A DNA stretch of 64,000 bases from an uncultured Steroidobacter sp. Its GTDB lineage: Bacteria > Pseudomonadota > Gammaproteobacteria > Steroidobacterales > Steroidobacteraceae. Numbering within the stretch: the stretch's first letter is position 1; each line of letters begins with the position of its first letter. Made by a program: the position numbers and the translations under genes. Below the pieces are notes generated by a model, which did no database searches, was not told the origin of the DNA, and saw only the letters and a program-made list of their open reading frames with translations. Shown here piece after piece: positions 51,892 to 61,030 of the stretch. The stretch spans positions 248,001 through 312,000 of the forward strand of contig NZ_CALFXI010000002.1 in assembly GCF_937958065.1 (NCBI RefSeq), read 5' to 3'.

Positions 51892-54663
51892 ATGTCGAAG
51901 GTAGGACGCCACGGCACGATCCGCTTTGCGGTTCGAACCGTGTTGGGGGTGGCGGCGCTGACTGCGAGTGCTGCGGCTTTATCGCAACAGGCGGGCACGC
52001 CGGCACAACAACAGGAAGGCGCGCTGGAAGAGGTCATCGTCACCGGCTTCCGGGAGAGTTTGAGCCTGGCGCTCGATCAGAAACGCGCTTCCATCGGCGC
52101 GGTGGATGCCATCGTCGCCGAAGACATCGCCGATTTCCCGGATCTGAACCTGGCCGAATCCATTCAACGCGTGCCTGGCGTGTCCATCGCGCGCGACGCC
52201 GGGGAAGGCCGCAACATCAGCGTGCGCGGTCTGGGGCCGCAGTTCACGCGAGTGCGCATCAACGGCATGGAAGCAATGAGCGCGAACGGCGGCACCGACG
52301 CGGCCGGCGGCACCAATCGCGACCGCTCGTTCGACTTCAATACATTTGCTTCCGAGTTGTTCAACTCGATCACCATCCGCAAGACCGCGGCCGCCGAACT
52401 GGAAGAGGGCTCGCTCGGCGCGACCGTCGACCTGCGTTCGGGTAGGCCCTTCGACTATGACGGCTTCACCGTCGTCACCAGCGCACAGGCCAGCTACAAC
52501 GATATTCAAGAAGACATCGATCCGCGCGGTGCCTTCCTGATCAGCAACACGTTCGCCGATGGTCGTTTCGGCGCGTTGTTCTCGGTCGCCTACAGCGAGC
52601 GCAAGCTGCTCGACGAAGGCTCGAGCACGGTGCGCTGGCAGGCCGGCCCCACCGGGGCCTTCGTGCCACGCATCCCTCGCTACGACATCTACCAGCACGA
52701 GCAGGAGCGCCTCGGCCTGACCAGCTCGCTGCAGTGGGCGCCGACCGACCGGACCACGATCAGCCTGGATGCTCTGTACGCCAGGTTCGACGCCGAGCGA
52801 AACGAGATCTTCCTGGAAGCGCCGGGGTTCAGCGGCAACAATGCCAACACCGCCACGCTTTCAGTGCGCGAGTCCGTGGTCGATGCCAACAACACCCTCG
52901 TCTACGGCGTGTTCGACAACGTCGACATTCGTTCCGAAGCTCGTCATGACGAGTTGCAGACCGACTTCACTCACATCACGCTCGAAGGCGATCACGAATT
53001 CAACGATCGCGTGCGCTTGAAGGGCCTGGTCGGTTATTCGAAGGCCGAGCACGACAACCCGATCCAGACCACGCTGCTGTTCGACGCCGACGACGTCGAC
53101 GGTTATACCTACGATTTTCGCGGCAACAAGCGCTTGCCGTTGATCACGTACGGCAACCTCGACGTGACCGATCCGGCGTCGTGGCGACTGTCGCAGATTC
53201 GTCTGCGTCCGCAGAGCTCGGAGAACACCTTCAAGACGGTGTCCTTCGACGTGGCCTGGGACGTGACCGACGTGGTGACCTTGAAGGCCGGTCCGCAGTA
53301 CAAGAAGTTCGAGTTCGGAACGACCTCCCTGGTTCGCTCGGATGGCAGGACGGCCAACCGGGAAGGTGACCTGACCGGGCTGCCCGCGTCGGTGGTTGCG
53401 CCTTACAGCACGGTGGCGCGCATCAGCAACAACTTGAACGTGCCCAGGGGCACGCCGACCAGCTGGGTCATTCCGGACATCGATGCCGCTGCGGCGCAGT
53501 TCGGGTTGTACGACCGGTCGCGCTTCCGACTGGGCATCGAACCGGCGCTGGGCAACAACTTCAGCATCGATGAAGAGGACCTGGGCGGTTACGTGCAGGC
53601 CGACTTCAATACGTTCCTGTTCGATCGCCCGCTGCGTGCCAATATCGGCGTGCGCTATGTCGAGACCAAGCAGACCTCGTCGGGTTACACGTTTACTTCC
53701 GGCGCGCCGCTGCTGACCACGGTCGAGCGGACCTACGACAACACGCTGCCGTCGTTGAACATCGCGTTCGATTTGAGAGACGACTTCGTGATTCGCGCGG
53801 CGGCTGCGAAGGTGATGGTGCGCCCGAACGGCGGCGGTGGGGCGGCCGGCGGACTGGGCATTCTTGCACCGGGCGCGTCGGTGCAAATCAGCGGCGCCAA
53901 CAAGACCGTCACCGCCGGCAATCCATTGCTGGAGCCGTATCTGGCCAAGGCCTATGACCTGTCGTTCGAATGGTATTTCGCCAAGGACTCGCTGCTGTCG
54001 CTGGCGCTGTTCCAGAAGGACATCGACAGCTTCGTCCAGGTCATCCGCAGCAGCGGCAACTTCTCCAGCAACACGCTCGGGCTTCCCGATAGCGTCGCGC
54101 TCGCGGCCTGCGGCACGGCCATTCCGGATCCGGCCACGTGCCTGGCCGACTGGCAATTCTCGTTGCCGAGCAATACTCCCGGCGGCGACCTGAAGGGCTT
54201 CGAAATCAGCTATCAACAGCCGTTCTCGTTCCTGCCGGGCTTCTGGAGCAACTTCGGCCTGATCCTGAACTACACCGGCGTGGAGTCGGAGATCCAGTAC
54301 CTGACGCCGACCGGCGCGCCTGCGGCCAAGGAGGACCTCACGGGCCTGTCGAAGTCGGCATACAACGCGACGCTGTACTGGGAAAACGAGAAATTCAGCG
54401 CGCGTGTGTCGGCGGCGTACCGCGACGAATACCTGACGACGGTTCCGGGCCGTAACGGCAACGACGTGGAGGGCACGGCCGATACGTTGACGATCGACGC
54501 TTCCTCGACCTGGACGGTGAACGACAACTTCGGCATCACGCTCGAGGCGCTGAATCTTACCGATCAGTTTCAGGACCAGTACGTCGATTCGCGGGGCGAC
54601 CGGCTGTCGTACTACCACCACCAGGGTCGACAGTATCTGTTGGGTGCGCGTTACAAGTTCTAA
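51892..54663 (+). CDS. TonB-dependent oligosaccharide receptor (Xanthomonas/Caulobacter type)
   Basis: 923 residues from the ATG at 51892 with GGGGTA upstream. Signal peptide (GVAALTASAAALSQ), TonB box EEVIVTG, plug domain with LNLAESIQRVPGVSIARDAG, GRNISVRGLGPQFTRVRING, and a 22-strand barrel ending in LLGARYKF with a C-terminal Phe. The plug wording is typical of the TonB receptor family expanded in Xanthomonas and Caulobacter for plant glycans. In this locus it probably imports oligogalacturonides. Followed 87 bp later by a pectate lyase. Confidence 0.93.
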   Translation: MSKVGRHGTIRFAVRTVLGVAALTASAAALSQQAGTPAQQQEGALEEVIVTGFRESLSLALDQKRASIGAVDAIVAEDIADFPDLNLAESIQRVPGVSIARDAGEGRNISVRGLGPQFTRVRINGMEAMSANGGTDAAGGTNRDRSFDFNTFASELFNSITIRKTAAAELEEGSLGATVDLRSGRPFDYDGFTVVTSAQASYNDIQEDIDPRGAFLISNTFADGRFGALFSVAYSERKLLDEGSSTVRWQAGPTGAFVPRIPRYDIYQHEQERLGLTSSLQWAPTDRTTISLDALYARFDAERNEIFLEAPGFSGNNANTATLSVRESVVDANNTLVYGVFDNVDIRSEARHDELQTDFTHITLEGDHEFNDRVRLKGLVGYSKAEHDNPIQTTLLFDADDVDGYTYDFRGNKRLPLITYGNLDVTDPASWRLSQIRLRPQSSENTFKTVSFDVAWDVTDVVTLKAGPQYKKFEFGTTSLVRSDGRTANREGDLTGLPASVVAPYSTVARISNNLNVPRGTPTSWVIPDIDAAAAQFGLYDRSRFRLGIEPALGNNFSIDEEDLGGYVQADFNTFLFDRPLRANIGVRYVETKQTSSGYTFTSGAPLLTTVERTYDNTLPSLNIAFDLRDDFVIRAAAAKVMVRPNGGGGAAGGLGILAPGASVQISGANKTVTAGNPLLEPYLAKAYDLSFEWYFAKDSLLSLALFQKDIDSFVQVIRSSGNFSSNTLGLPDSVALAACGTAIPDPATCLADWQFSLPSNTPGGDLKGFEISYQQPFSFLPGFWSNFGLILNYTGVESEIQYLTPTGAPAAKEDLTGLSKSAYNATLYWENEKFSARVSAAYRDEYLTTVPGRNGNDVEGTADTLTIDASSTWTVNDNFGITLEALNLTDQFQDQYVDSRGDRLSYYHHQGRQYLLGARYKF

Positions 54664-54750
54664 ACACCGCGCCCAGACGAGGGTCAGCGATTGAAAACAA
54701 GTCCGGCGGCGATCCGCCGCCGGACAAACATTCATCACAAAGGGGGACGT

Positions 54751-56100
54751 ATGCGTGCGAAAGGACTACTGCGCGCCGGATGCCTGTTTGCAGCTCTTGG
54801 CTGCGCAACGGCGAACGCGCATGATCGAAGGGACTTTGGTCGTGAGACGCTACCTGCCGCGAATGGCTGGGCTGCCAGTGGTGCCGGAGTTACCGGCGGT
54901 GCCGCGGCCGTGCCCGAGCAGGTGTACGTCGTCACCAATCGCAGCGAGCTGATCGCAGCTCTCAACAATGGCGTGGCATCCTCGACCTCGCCAGCCAATC
55001 CTTCCAATGAACCCAAGATCATCTACGTCAAAGGCACCATCGATGCCAACGTCGACGATGCCAATCGGCCGCTGAGCTGCACGGATTATTATCGGGACGG
55101 TTACACGCTCGAAGACTTCCTTGCCACTTACGATCCGGCGGTCTGGGGCAGGGTGAACCCGTCCGGTCCGCTCGAAGCCGCGCGGGCAGCGTCGGCCGCG
55201 GCTCAGCAGCTGCGCGTTCGGATTCGCGTCGGCTCGAACACAACTATCGTCGGTCTCGGGAACAAAGCGACGATTCGTGGCGCGTGGCTGGACATCCGCG
55301 GCACGGCGGGTGTTGCCAACAGCCGCAGCAACATCATCATTCGCAATATCAACTTCCAGGACACGTACGACTGCTTCCCGCAGTGGTCGCCGACGGATGG
55401 GTCGCTCGGCGCGTGGAATGCGCTGTACGATTCGATCTCGCTACGCGACTCGAACAACGTCTGGATCGACCACAACACGTTCGAGGACAAAGCGACCGCC
55501 GACAGCAATGCACCGAGCTATTTCGGGGTGCTGTATCAACGGCACGATGGCGCGCTCGATATGACCAACGCGTCCGATCTCGTGACCGTCTCGTGGAACC
55601 GCTTCCGCAACCACGACAAGGTGATGCTGATCGGCTCTTCCGACAGCGCCGCCGCCGATCGCGGCAAGCTCCGGGTCACGTTGCATCACAATCACTTCGA
55701 GCGCGTCGGTCAGCGGGTGCCGCGCGTGCGCTTCGGCCAGGTGCATATCTATAACAACTACTACGACGTGCGTAACACGCCCAACTATCAATACAGCTGG
55801 GGCGTAGGCATCGAATCGGCGATCTATGCCGAAGAGAACTTCTTCCTCGCGCCGCGCAGCTTCACGCCCGATCGAGTCCTCGCGAGGTTCAATGGCACGG
55901 CGCTCTCTGCATCCGGCACGTTGCTCATCGGACCGCCGGTGCGCAATCCGGTCGATGTCATCGCTGCCTGGAATGCCAGCAACGATCCCGACCTGGGCGC
56001 GGACGCGGGGTGGGTGCCCACGTTGAATTACCAGTTGTCGCCGGCGTGGACCACGCCCTTGCTGGTGCCCTTGTTCGCGGGGCCAATGTTCGTACAGTAG
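54751..56100 (+). CDS. Secreted pectate lyase (PL1 family)
   Basis: 449 residues from 54751 with AAGGGGGAC upstream. Signal peptide (LFAALGCATANA before HDRRDF). Parallel beta-helix with NTTIVGLGNKATIRGAWLDI, NIIIRNINFQDTYDCFPQW, the PL1 motif NNVWIDHNTFEDKA, HDKVMLIGSSD and the catalytic Arg region HFERVGQRVPRVRFGQVHIY. It cuts polygalacturonate by beta-elimination with calcium, giving unsaturated oligomers. Probably co-transcribed with the TonB receptor. Confidence 0.92.
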   Translation: MRAKGLLRAGCLFAALGCATANAHDRRDFGRETLPAANGWAASGAGVTGGAAAVPEQVYVVTNRSELIAALNNGVASSTSPANPSNEPKIIYVKGTIDANVDDANRPLSCTDYYRDGYTLEDFLATYDPAVWGRVNPSGPLEAARAASAAAQQLRVRIRVGSNTTIVGLGNKATIRGAWLDIRGTAGVANSRSNIIIRNINFQDTYDCFPQWSPTDGSLGAWNALYDSISLRDSNNVWIDHNTFEDKATADSNAPSYFGVLYQRHDGALDMTNASDLVTVSWNRFRNHDKVMLIGSSDSAAADRGKLRVTLHHNHFERVGQRVPRVRFGQVHIYNNYYDVRNTPNYQYSWGVGIESAIYAEENFFLAPRSFTPDRVLARFNGTALSASGTLLIGPPVRNPVDVIAAWNASNDPDLGADAGWVPTLNYQLSPAWTTPLLVPLFAGPMFVQ

Positions 56101-56140
56101 GCGGACATGCCCTATGAGGCGCTGAGGGATCCACGAAGTC

Positions 56141-57082
56141 ATGAGTTACAACAAGAGCGCGCGCCGCGCAGTGCTGGGCTTGTTCGGCTGGCTGGCAGTC
56201 ATGGTCTCGGTCGAAGCGGCCGAGCCGCCGGCTCAACCTTTGTACTCCGGTGAGATTCCCGGCGCGATTGCCGCTCCGGACGAAGAGTCGGTGCGGGACC
56301 CGAACGATCCGTGGCCCTTCTTCCAGAACACCTCTCGTCCCACCATCACGGCATATCGCCCAGCGAAGCAGGATCCCAAGCGGGCGGCCGTCATCATCCT
56401 GCCGGGCGGTGGGTATCGGGGCACGTCGGTTCTCAAGGAAGGTTACGACGTGGCTCGCGCCTTCAACGACATGGGCGTGACCGCGTTCGTCGTGAAGTAT
56501 CGAACCCCCAGCGACAGGCACATGAAGGACAAGCGCGTCGGGCCGTTGCAGGATGCGCAGCAAGCAGTCGCATCGGTGCGGCGTGATGCGGAAAAGTGGC
56601 AGATCGATCCGAAGCGCATCGGAGTCATCGGCTTCTCGGCGGGCGGACATCTTGCGGCGACTACGGGAACCCTGTTCAACACGCCCGTGCTGTCTCAATG
56701 GCGCAGCGCCGATGTGCGGCCCGACTTTCTGATGCTGATCTATCCCGTCATCACCTTCACTGAATCGACTGCGCACCAGGGATCGCGCCAACAATTGCTG
56801 GGCGCCACGCCGTCAGAGGCCGACATGAAACGGTTCTCGGCCGAGCTGGCGGTCACCCACGAGACGCCGCCGACGTTTCTGATCCACGCGGCGGACGACC
56901 AGACGGTGCCGGTCGCGAACAGCATCCTGTTCTTCCAGGCTTTGCAGGCTCGGAAGATTCCCGCGCAGCTCATGATCTATCCGGCCGGCGGGCATGGGTA
57001 TGGCCTCAACAATGCCACCACCGGCGACCGCTGGATCGAGCGTTGCCGTCAATGGCTGCAGAGCCAGGGCTGGATTTCGTAA
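56141..57082 (+). CDS. Exported alpha/beta-hydrolase esterase (sugar-ester deacetylase-like)
   Basis: 313 residues with a signal peptide (LGLFGWLAVMVSVEA before AEPPAQ). Alpha/beta-hydrolase fold: oxyanion LPGGGYRGTSV, nucleophile Ser in IGVIGFSAGGHLAATTG, acid in FLIHAADDQTVPV and His in YPAGGHGYGL. This resembles acetyl-xylan/pectin acetyl esterases of the BD-FAE type. In this locus the likely job is removing acetyl groups from pectin oligomers. Lies 40 bp after the pectate lyase. Confidence 0.85.
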   Translation: MSYNKSARRAVLGLFGWLAVMVSVEAAEPPAQPLYSGEIPGAIAAPDEESVRDPNDPWPFFQNTSRPTITAYRPAKQDPKRAAVIILPGGGYRGTSVLKEGYDVARAFNDMGVTAFVVKYRTPSDRHMKDKRVGPLQDAQQAVASVRRDAEKWQIDPKRIGVIGFSAGGHLAATTGTLFNTPVLSQWRSADVRPDFLMLIYPVITFTESTAHQGSRQQLLGATPSEADMKRFSAELAVTHETPPTFLIHAADDQTVPVANSILFFQALQARKIPAQLMIYPAGGHGYGLNNATTGDRWIERCRQWLQSQGWIS

Positions 57083-57095
57083 CGGCGAGTTTCGG

Positions 57096-58691
57096 ATGAC
57101 CCGCGAACGCTCGATGACTCGTCGCGAGTTGCTCGGCAGCTCCCTGATGCTGGCCGGCAGTTTGAGTTTGCCAGGCACCGTCTACTCGAGCTCCGGCAAG
57201 AGCAGTGTCCTGGCAACGCGCGCCGGCAAAGTCGCGGGTATCAAAACGCAGGGCATTCATGTCTTCAAAGGCATTCCGTACGGTGCGGATACTCGCAATA
57301 CACGCTTCCTGCCGCCGCAGCCTCCCGTCGCATGGAAGAAGACGCGCGATGCTTCGAGCTACGGCCCATCGTGTCCGCAACCTGGTTCTCGCGAGCAAAT
57401 GGGCGAGGACTGCCTGGTGCTCAACGTCTGGACGCCAGGGTTGCGGGACGGCCGTAAGCGGCCCGTAATGGTTTGGTATCACGGTGGTGAGTTCAGCAGC
57501 GGCTCTGGATCGAGCCCGCTGTACGATGGCACGCGGCTGTGTCAGCGCGGCGATGTCGTGGTGGTCACCGTCAATCATCGCTTGAACGTGTTCGGGCATT
57601 TGTATCTTGCGCGTCTCGCCGGACCGAAGTACGCGTCATCGGGCAACGTTGGCATTCTCGATCTGGTGCAGGCGCTAGCGTGGGTGCGCGATCACGCCGA
57701 AGCCATCGGCGGCGACCCGCAGCGGATCATGGTATTCGGCCAGTCGGGTGGCGGTGCGAAGATCGCGACGTTGATGGCGATGCCCGCTGCCAAGGGTTCT
57801 TTTCAACGGGCCGCGACCATGAGTGGTCAGCAGATCACTGCAGCCGGCCCGCGCGGCGCGACTCAACGTGCGCTGACGATTTTGGAAACGTTGCAGATTG
57901 CGCCGTCCGAGGTGGCCAGGTTGAACGACGTGCCTACCACCGATCTGGTCGCCGCGACTCGGGTCAACGATCCATCGATGGCTGGGCGCAATATCTACTT
58001 TGGTCCGGTACTTGATCACTCGACGCTGCCGCGGCATCCGTTCTATCCGGACGCTCCGCCGCTGGCCGCGGGCATTCCCATGATCATCGGCAACACTCTG
58101 GATGAGACGCGTGCGTTCCTCGGCAACGAGCCCGGTGTGCACGAGCTGACTTGGGAAGCGTTACCCGAGCGTCTGCTGCCGCAATTGCATGTGGACATCC
58201 AACCGGAGTACGTCATTGCCGAGTACCGCAAGTTGTATCCGAACTATTCCGCGACCGAAGTGTTCTTCGCCGCGACGACGGCGGGGCGGTCGTGGCGGGG
58301 TGCTGTGATCGAAGCGGAGCTGCGCGCAGCGCAAGGCTCGCCCGCGTATGTGTATCAGTTGAACTATCGTTCGCCGCTCGAAAGAGGTCGTTACGGCGCG
58401 ATGCACGGCATGGATATTCCGCTGGTCTTCGACAACATCGCTCAGCCCGGCTCGCTCTCCGGGAAAGACGCCGACACGCAGAAGGCGGCGGATCAGATGA
58501 GCGAAGCCTTCATCGCGTTTGCGCGTACTGGCAAGCCGGCGCACGCAGGCATTCCGGAATGGCATCCGTACGAGTTGCCGTCGCGCGCGACGATGGTGTT
58601 CGATGTGAGCTCACAGCTGGTCAACGATCCTCGGGGCGAGGAGCGGAAGCTGTTTGCGCAGGTGCCTTACATTCAGCGCGGCACATATTGA
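57096..58691 (+). CDS. Type-B carboxylesterase with Tat signal
   Basis: 531 residues from 57096 (57114 also possible). N-terminal TRRELLGSSLMLAGSLSLP is a twin-arginine signal. Carboxylesterase/cholinesterase fold: GIPYGADTRNTRFLPP, EDCLVLNVWTPG, HGGEFSSGSG, nucleophile Ser in MVFGQSGGGAKIATL, and the final Glu/His region with MHGMDIPLVFDN. The usual GESAGG around the Ser is GQSGGG here. May remove methyl or feruloyl esters from pectin. 13 bp after the preceding esterase, so one operon. Confidence 0.87.
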   Translation: MTRERSMTRRELLGSSLMLAGSLSLPGTVYSSSGKSSVLATRAGKVAGIKTQGIHVFKGIPYGADTRNTRFLPPQPPVAWKKTRDASSYGPSCPQPGSREQMGEDCLVLNVWTPGLRDGRKRPVMVWYHGGEFSSGSGSSPLYDGTRLCQRGDVVVVTVNHRLNVFGHLYLARLAGPKYASSGNVGILDLVQALAWVRDHAEAIGGDPQRIMVFGQSGGGAKIATLMAMPAAKGSFQRAATMSGQQITAAGPRGATQRALTILETLQIAPSEVARLNDVPTTDLVAATRVNDPSMAGRNIYFGPVLDHSTLPRHPFYPDAPPLAAGIPMIIGNTLDETRAFLGNEPGVHELTWEALPERLLPQLHVDIQPEYVIAEYRKLYPNYSATEVFFAATTAGRSWRGAVIEAELRAAQGSPAYVYQLNYRSPLERGRYGAMHGMDIPLVFDNIAQPGSLSGKDADTQKAADQMSEAFIAFARTGKPAHAGIPEWHPYELPSRATMVFDVSSQLVNDPRGEERKLFAQVPYIQRGTY

Positions 58692-58737
58692 GCCCTGCTG
58701 CCGGCTCGGAACTTCGGGTTCCGAGCCGGCGCGGAAC

Positions 58738-60045
58738 TCATTTCTTTTCGCGCGGCGTCATGTAACGCAGGTCCCAGTCCTTCTCGTCGAACTTCTGGCG
58801 CGTTTCCTTGTACGCCGGATAGCCGCCGACATCTTCTTCGCTGTCGATGATTTCGCCACGGCCTTCGATCGTGTCCGCGACGATGCGTGCATCGATCGGA
58901 TCGCGATCCCAGGGACGGGCACCGGCATTGAGAATCACGGCGTCCTGGACTTCGGCGGCGGGCAGCAGCTGAACGCCAAACGGCAGCGCCGGCTTGGCCA
59001 TCGGAATGATCTTCGCCGCGGAATTCGTGTAACGGCCGAACTTCGGCAGGTCCTGCCCGGTCCAGTCCACTGCGATGTTGTCGGCTTCGTAATACTCCAG
59101 ATCGCCAGAGCCGCCCAGCATGAACAGCGGCAGATTCGGCGGCGTCGACGGACCTCCGCGCAGCACATTGCCGATCAACGCCAGCCGGCCGTTCTGATAC
59201 GGCTGGCCGCGCCACTCCTCGGCGATCAGGTTGTAATGCACGGCGCGCGGGCCCGGGTTATAGATCAGATTGTTGATCACCATGCCATGCACGCCGCCTT
59301 TGAACAGCGGGTTGCGCTCGTGGTTGTGCGCGTACAGGTTGTTGATGATCAGGATGTCGCTGGCATTGTCATGGATCAGCGAGCCCTTGGAATGCTCGCC
59401 CTTGGCATGGGTCGAGTGGCGCAAGCCTTCCGCGATGATGTTGTTGCTGAAGGTGATGCTGTGGGAAGTACCCTTGCGCCAATCCGCCACCGTCTTGCCA
59501 GTGAAGCGCGGTCCGGAGGCCGAGAGATTCTCGTCGACGGCCCAGGTCATGGAGCAGTGATCGACGATGACGTTGTAAGCGCCGACGGTCGAGAAGGCGT
59601 CGGGCTCCCAGCCTTTGCGCTTCTCGGCGCCGGCCGAACCGGTGCGCACGCGGATGTGCTGCACGATCACGTCATGAGTGAGCACGTCGATGCCGGTTCG
59701 GATCAGCGTGATGCCGGGCGAGGGGGCCGTCTGACCCGCGATCGTGAGAAACGGCTCTTTGATCTTGATCTCATGCTTCTGCATGTCGATCACGCCGCCG
59801 ACTTCGAACACCACGATGCGCGGACCCTTGGTTTCCAGCGCTTCGAGCAGCGAACCGGGGCCGGAGGCGTCGAGCGTGGTGACGCGGATGATGCGTCCGC
59901 CGCGACCCCCCGGAGTTTGAGCGGCCGCACCCTGCGCGCCTGGAAAAGCCAGTAGATTGTCGGCCGCCGCCAGCGAGGTTGCCGCCGTTAACAATAACAG
60001 CAGCGAGCCCAATCTGGCGCGCAGCGACCATGGGTTGTTGTGCAT
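58738..60045 (-). CDS. Secreted pectate lyase-like protein (PL1-type beta-helix)
   Basis: 435 residues from 60045 with AGGGG upstream. Signal peptide (SLLLLLTAATSLAAA). The entry FPGAQGAAAQTPGGRGGRII, then FLTIAGQTAPSPGITLI, VIVDHCSMTWAVDENLS and LRHSTHAKGEHSKGSLIHD are typical of pectate lyase/pectate trisaccharide-lyase proteins. It differs strongly from the lyase at 54751, suggesting a different product range. Divergent from the hydratase-TRAP operon, with a shared control region at 60.09 kb. Confidence 0.88.
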   Translation of the reverse strand: MHNNPWSLRARLGSLLLLLTAATSLAAADNLLAFPGAQGAAAQTPGGRGGRIIRVTTLDASGPGSLLEALETKGPRIVVFEVGGVIDMQKHEIKIKEPFLTIAGQTAPSPGITLIRTGIDVLTHDVIVQHIRVRTGSAGAEKRKGWEPDAFSTVGAYNVIVDHCSMTWAVDENLSASGPRFTGKTVADWRKGTSHSITFSNNIIAEGLRHSTHAKGEHSKGSLIHDNASDILIINNLYAHNHERNPLFKGGVHGMVINNLIYNPGPRAVHYNLIAEEWRGQPYQNGRLALIGNVLRGGPSTPPNLPLFMLGGSGDLEYYEADNIAVDWTGQDLPKFGRYTNSAAKIIPMAKPALPFGVQLLPAAEVQDAVILNAGARPWDRDPIDARIVADTIEGRGEIIDSEEDVGGYPAYKETRQKFDEKDWDLRYMTPREKK

Positions 60046-60090
60046 GAGACCCCCTGAATCGAACTTGGTATGGCCGCGGTGGATTGTAAA

Positions 60091-60104
60091 TGACACCGGT
60101 TTCC
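60091..60104. promoter_or_regulatory. Operator-like site between pectate lyase and hydratase-TRAP operon
   Basis: TGACACCGGTTTCC; read on the other strand it contains AACCGGTGTCA, the same core as the two sites at 51739-51783. It lies 46 bp from the pectate lyase start and about 85 bp from the hydratase start. Suggests one regulator for both halves of the locus. Confidence 0.55.
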
Positions 60105-60188
60105 TATATACAGTTTTTCGCGTCTCGCGGGGCTGTCCGCGGCCGCTGCTATCGGAATTTAATGTTGTCGAAGGGGGAATGCTGCGAC

Positions 60189-61025
60189 ATGAGTAGCGCG
60201 GTGTTGCATGGAGTGCCGGCCAGCGGCGCTGAAATGATTGCCGAACAATTCGTCCGTGCGCGCCTGGCCGGACAATCGCTGCCTCAGTATCCGGGCACGG
60301 TACCCACCACACTGGCCGACGCTTATCGCTGCCAGGAGCTGGCCATCGATCGCTTCCCCGATCGCATCGTCGGTTGGAAAGTCGCGCGCATCGGCGCGGC
60401 ATTTGCTCGACAATTTCCTGAAGAACGCCTGGTGGGGCCGGTATTCGCGCGCAACCTGCACATGGCGCGCGTCGGCCAGGTGGTCGAGTTTCCCTTGATC
60501 GAAGGCGGCTTTGGCGCGGTGGAAGCGGAGATCGTGCTGCGTGTCAGCGAAGATGCGCCGGCCAACAAGAAGACGTGGAGCATCGATGAGGCTGCGGAGA
60601 TGGTGCGGAGCTTTCATCTCGGTGTGGAAACCGCCGTCAGTCCGCTCGCGACTCTGAACGATCTGGGACCCGGCGCGGTCATCTCCGATTTTGGAAACAA
60701 CTGGGGCGTGGTGGTGGGCGCGAGCATCGGCGAATGGCGCTTCATCGAGGAGATCGTCGCACTGACGTTCATCGATGACGGTTTCGTGGGCCGCGGCACC
60801 GCGTTCATTCGACAAGGCGCCCTCGGTGCGCTCGCATTCGCATTGAGCAAGTGCGCCGAGCGTGGTCGTCCGCTGCGCGCCGGTGACTTCATCTCGACCG
60901 GTGCGATTACCGGCGTGCACGATATTCGCGTGGGGCAGCAGTCACGACATGTGTTCGAGGGCTGCGGCGAGATCGAGTGTCGCGGCGTTCGTGCCGGGCA
61001 GTATTTATCGGGCGCGGCGCGCTGA
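60189..61025 (+). CDS. 2-oxopent-4-enoate hydratase-family protein (FAH superfamily)
   Basis: 278 residues from 60189. It matches the 2-keto-4-pentenoate hydratase/decarboxylase group: YRCQELAIDRFPDRIVGWKV, GAVEAEIVLRVSED with metal-binding Glu residues, FHLGVETAVSPLATLNDLGP, and RAGDFISTGAITGVH. Such enzymes hydrate 2-oxo-4-enoic acids with a divalent metal. In this operon with a TRAP transporter and pectin genes, it may act on an unsaturated uronate-derived keto acid; that is an inference. Six bp before dctP. Confidence 0.82.
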   Translation: MSSAVLHGVPASGAEMIAEQFVRARLAGQSLPQYPGTVPTTLADAYRCQELAIDRFPDRIVGWKVARIGAAFARQFPEERLVGPVFARNLHMARVGQVVEFPLIEGGFGAVEAEIVLRVSEDAPANKKTWSIDEAAEMVRSFHLGVETAVSPLATLNDLGPGAVISDFGNNWGVVVGASIGEWRFIEEIVALTFIDDGFVGRGTAFIRQGALGALAFALSKCAERGRPLRAGDFISTGAITGVHDIRVGQQSRHVFEGCGEIECRGVRAGQYLSGAAR

Positions 61026-61030
61026 TCGCC

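Noticed and set aside
52861..54738. A 625-codon minus-strand frame opposite the TonB receptor.
   Set aside because: Shadow; composition typical of complementary GC-rich frames, with no signal or domain.
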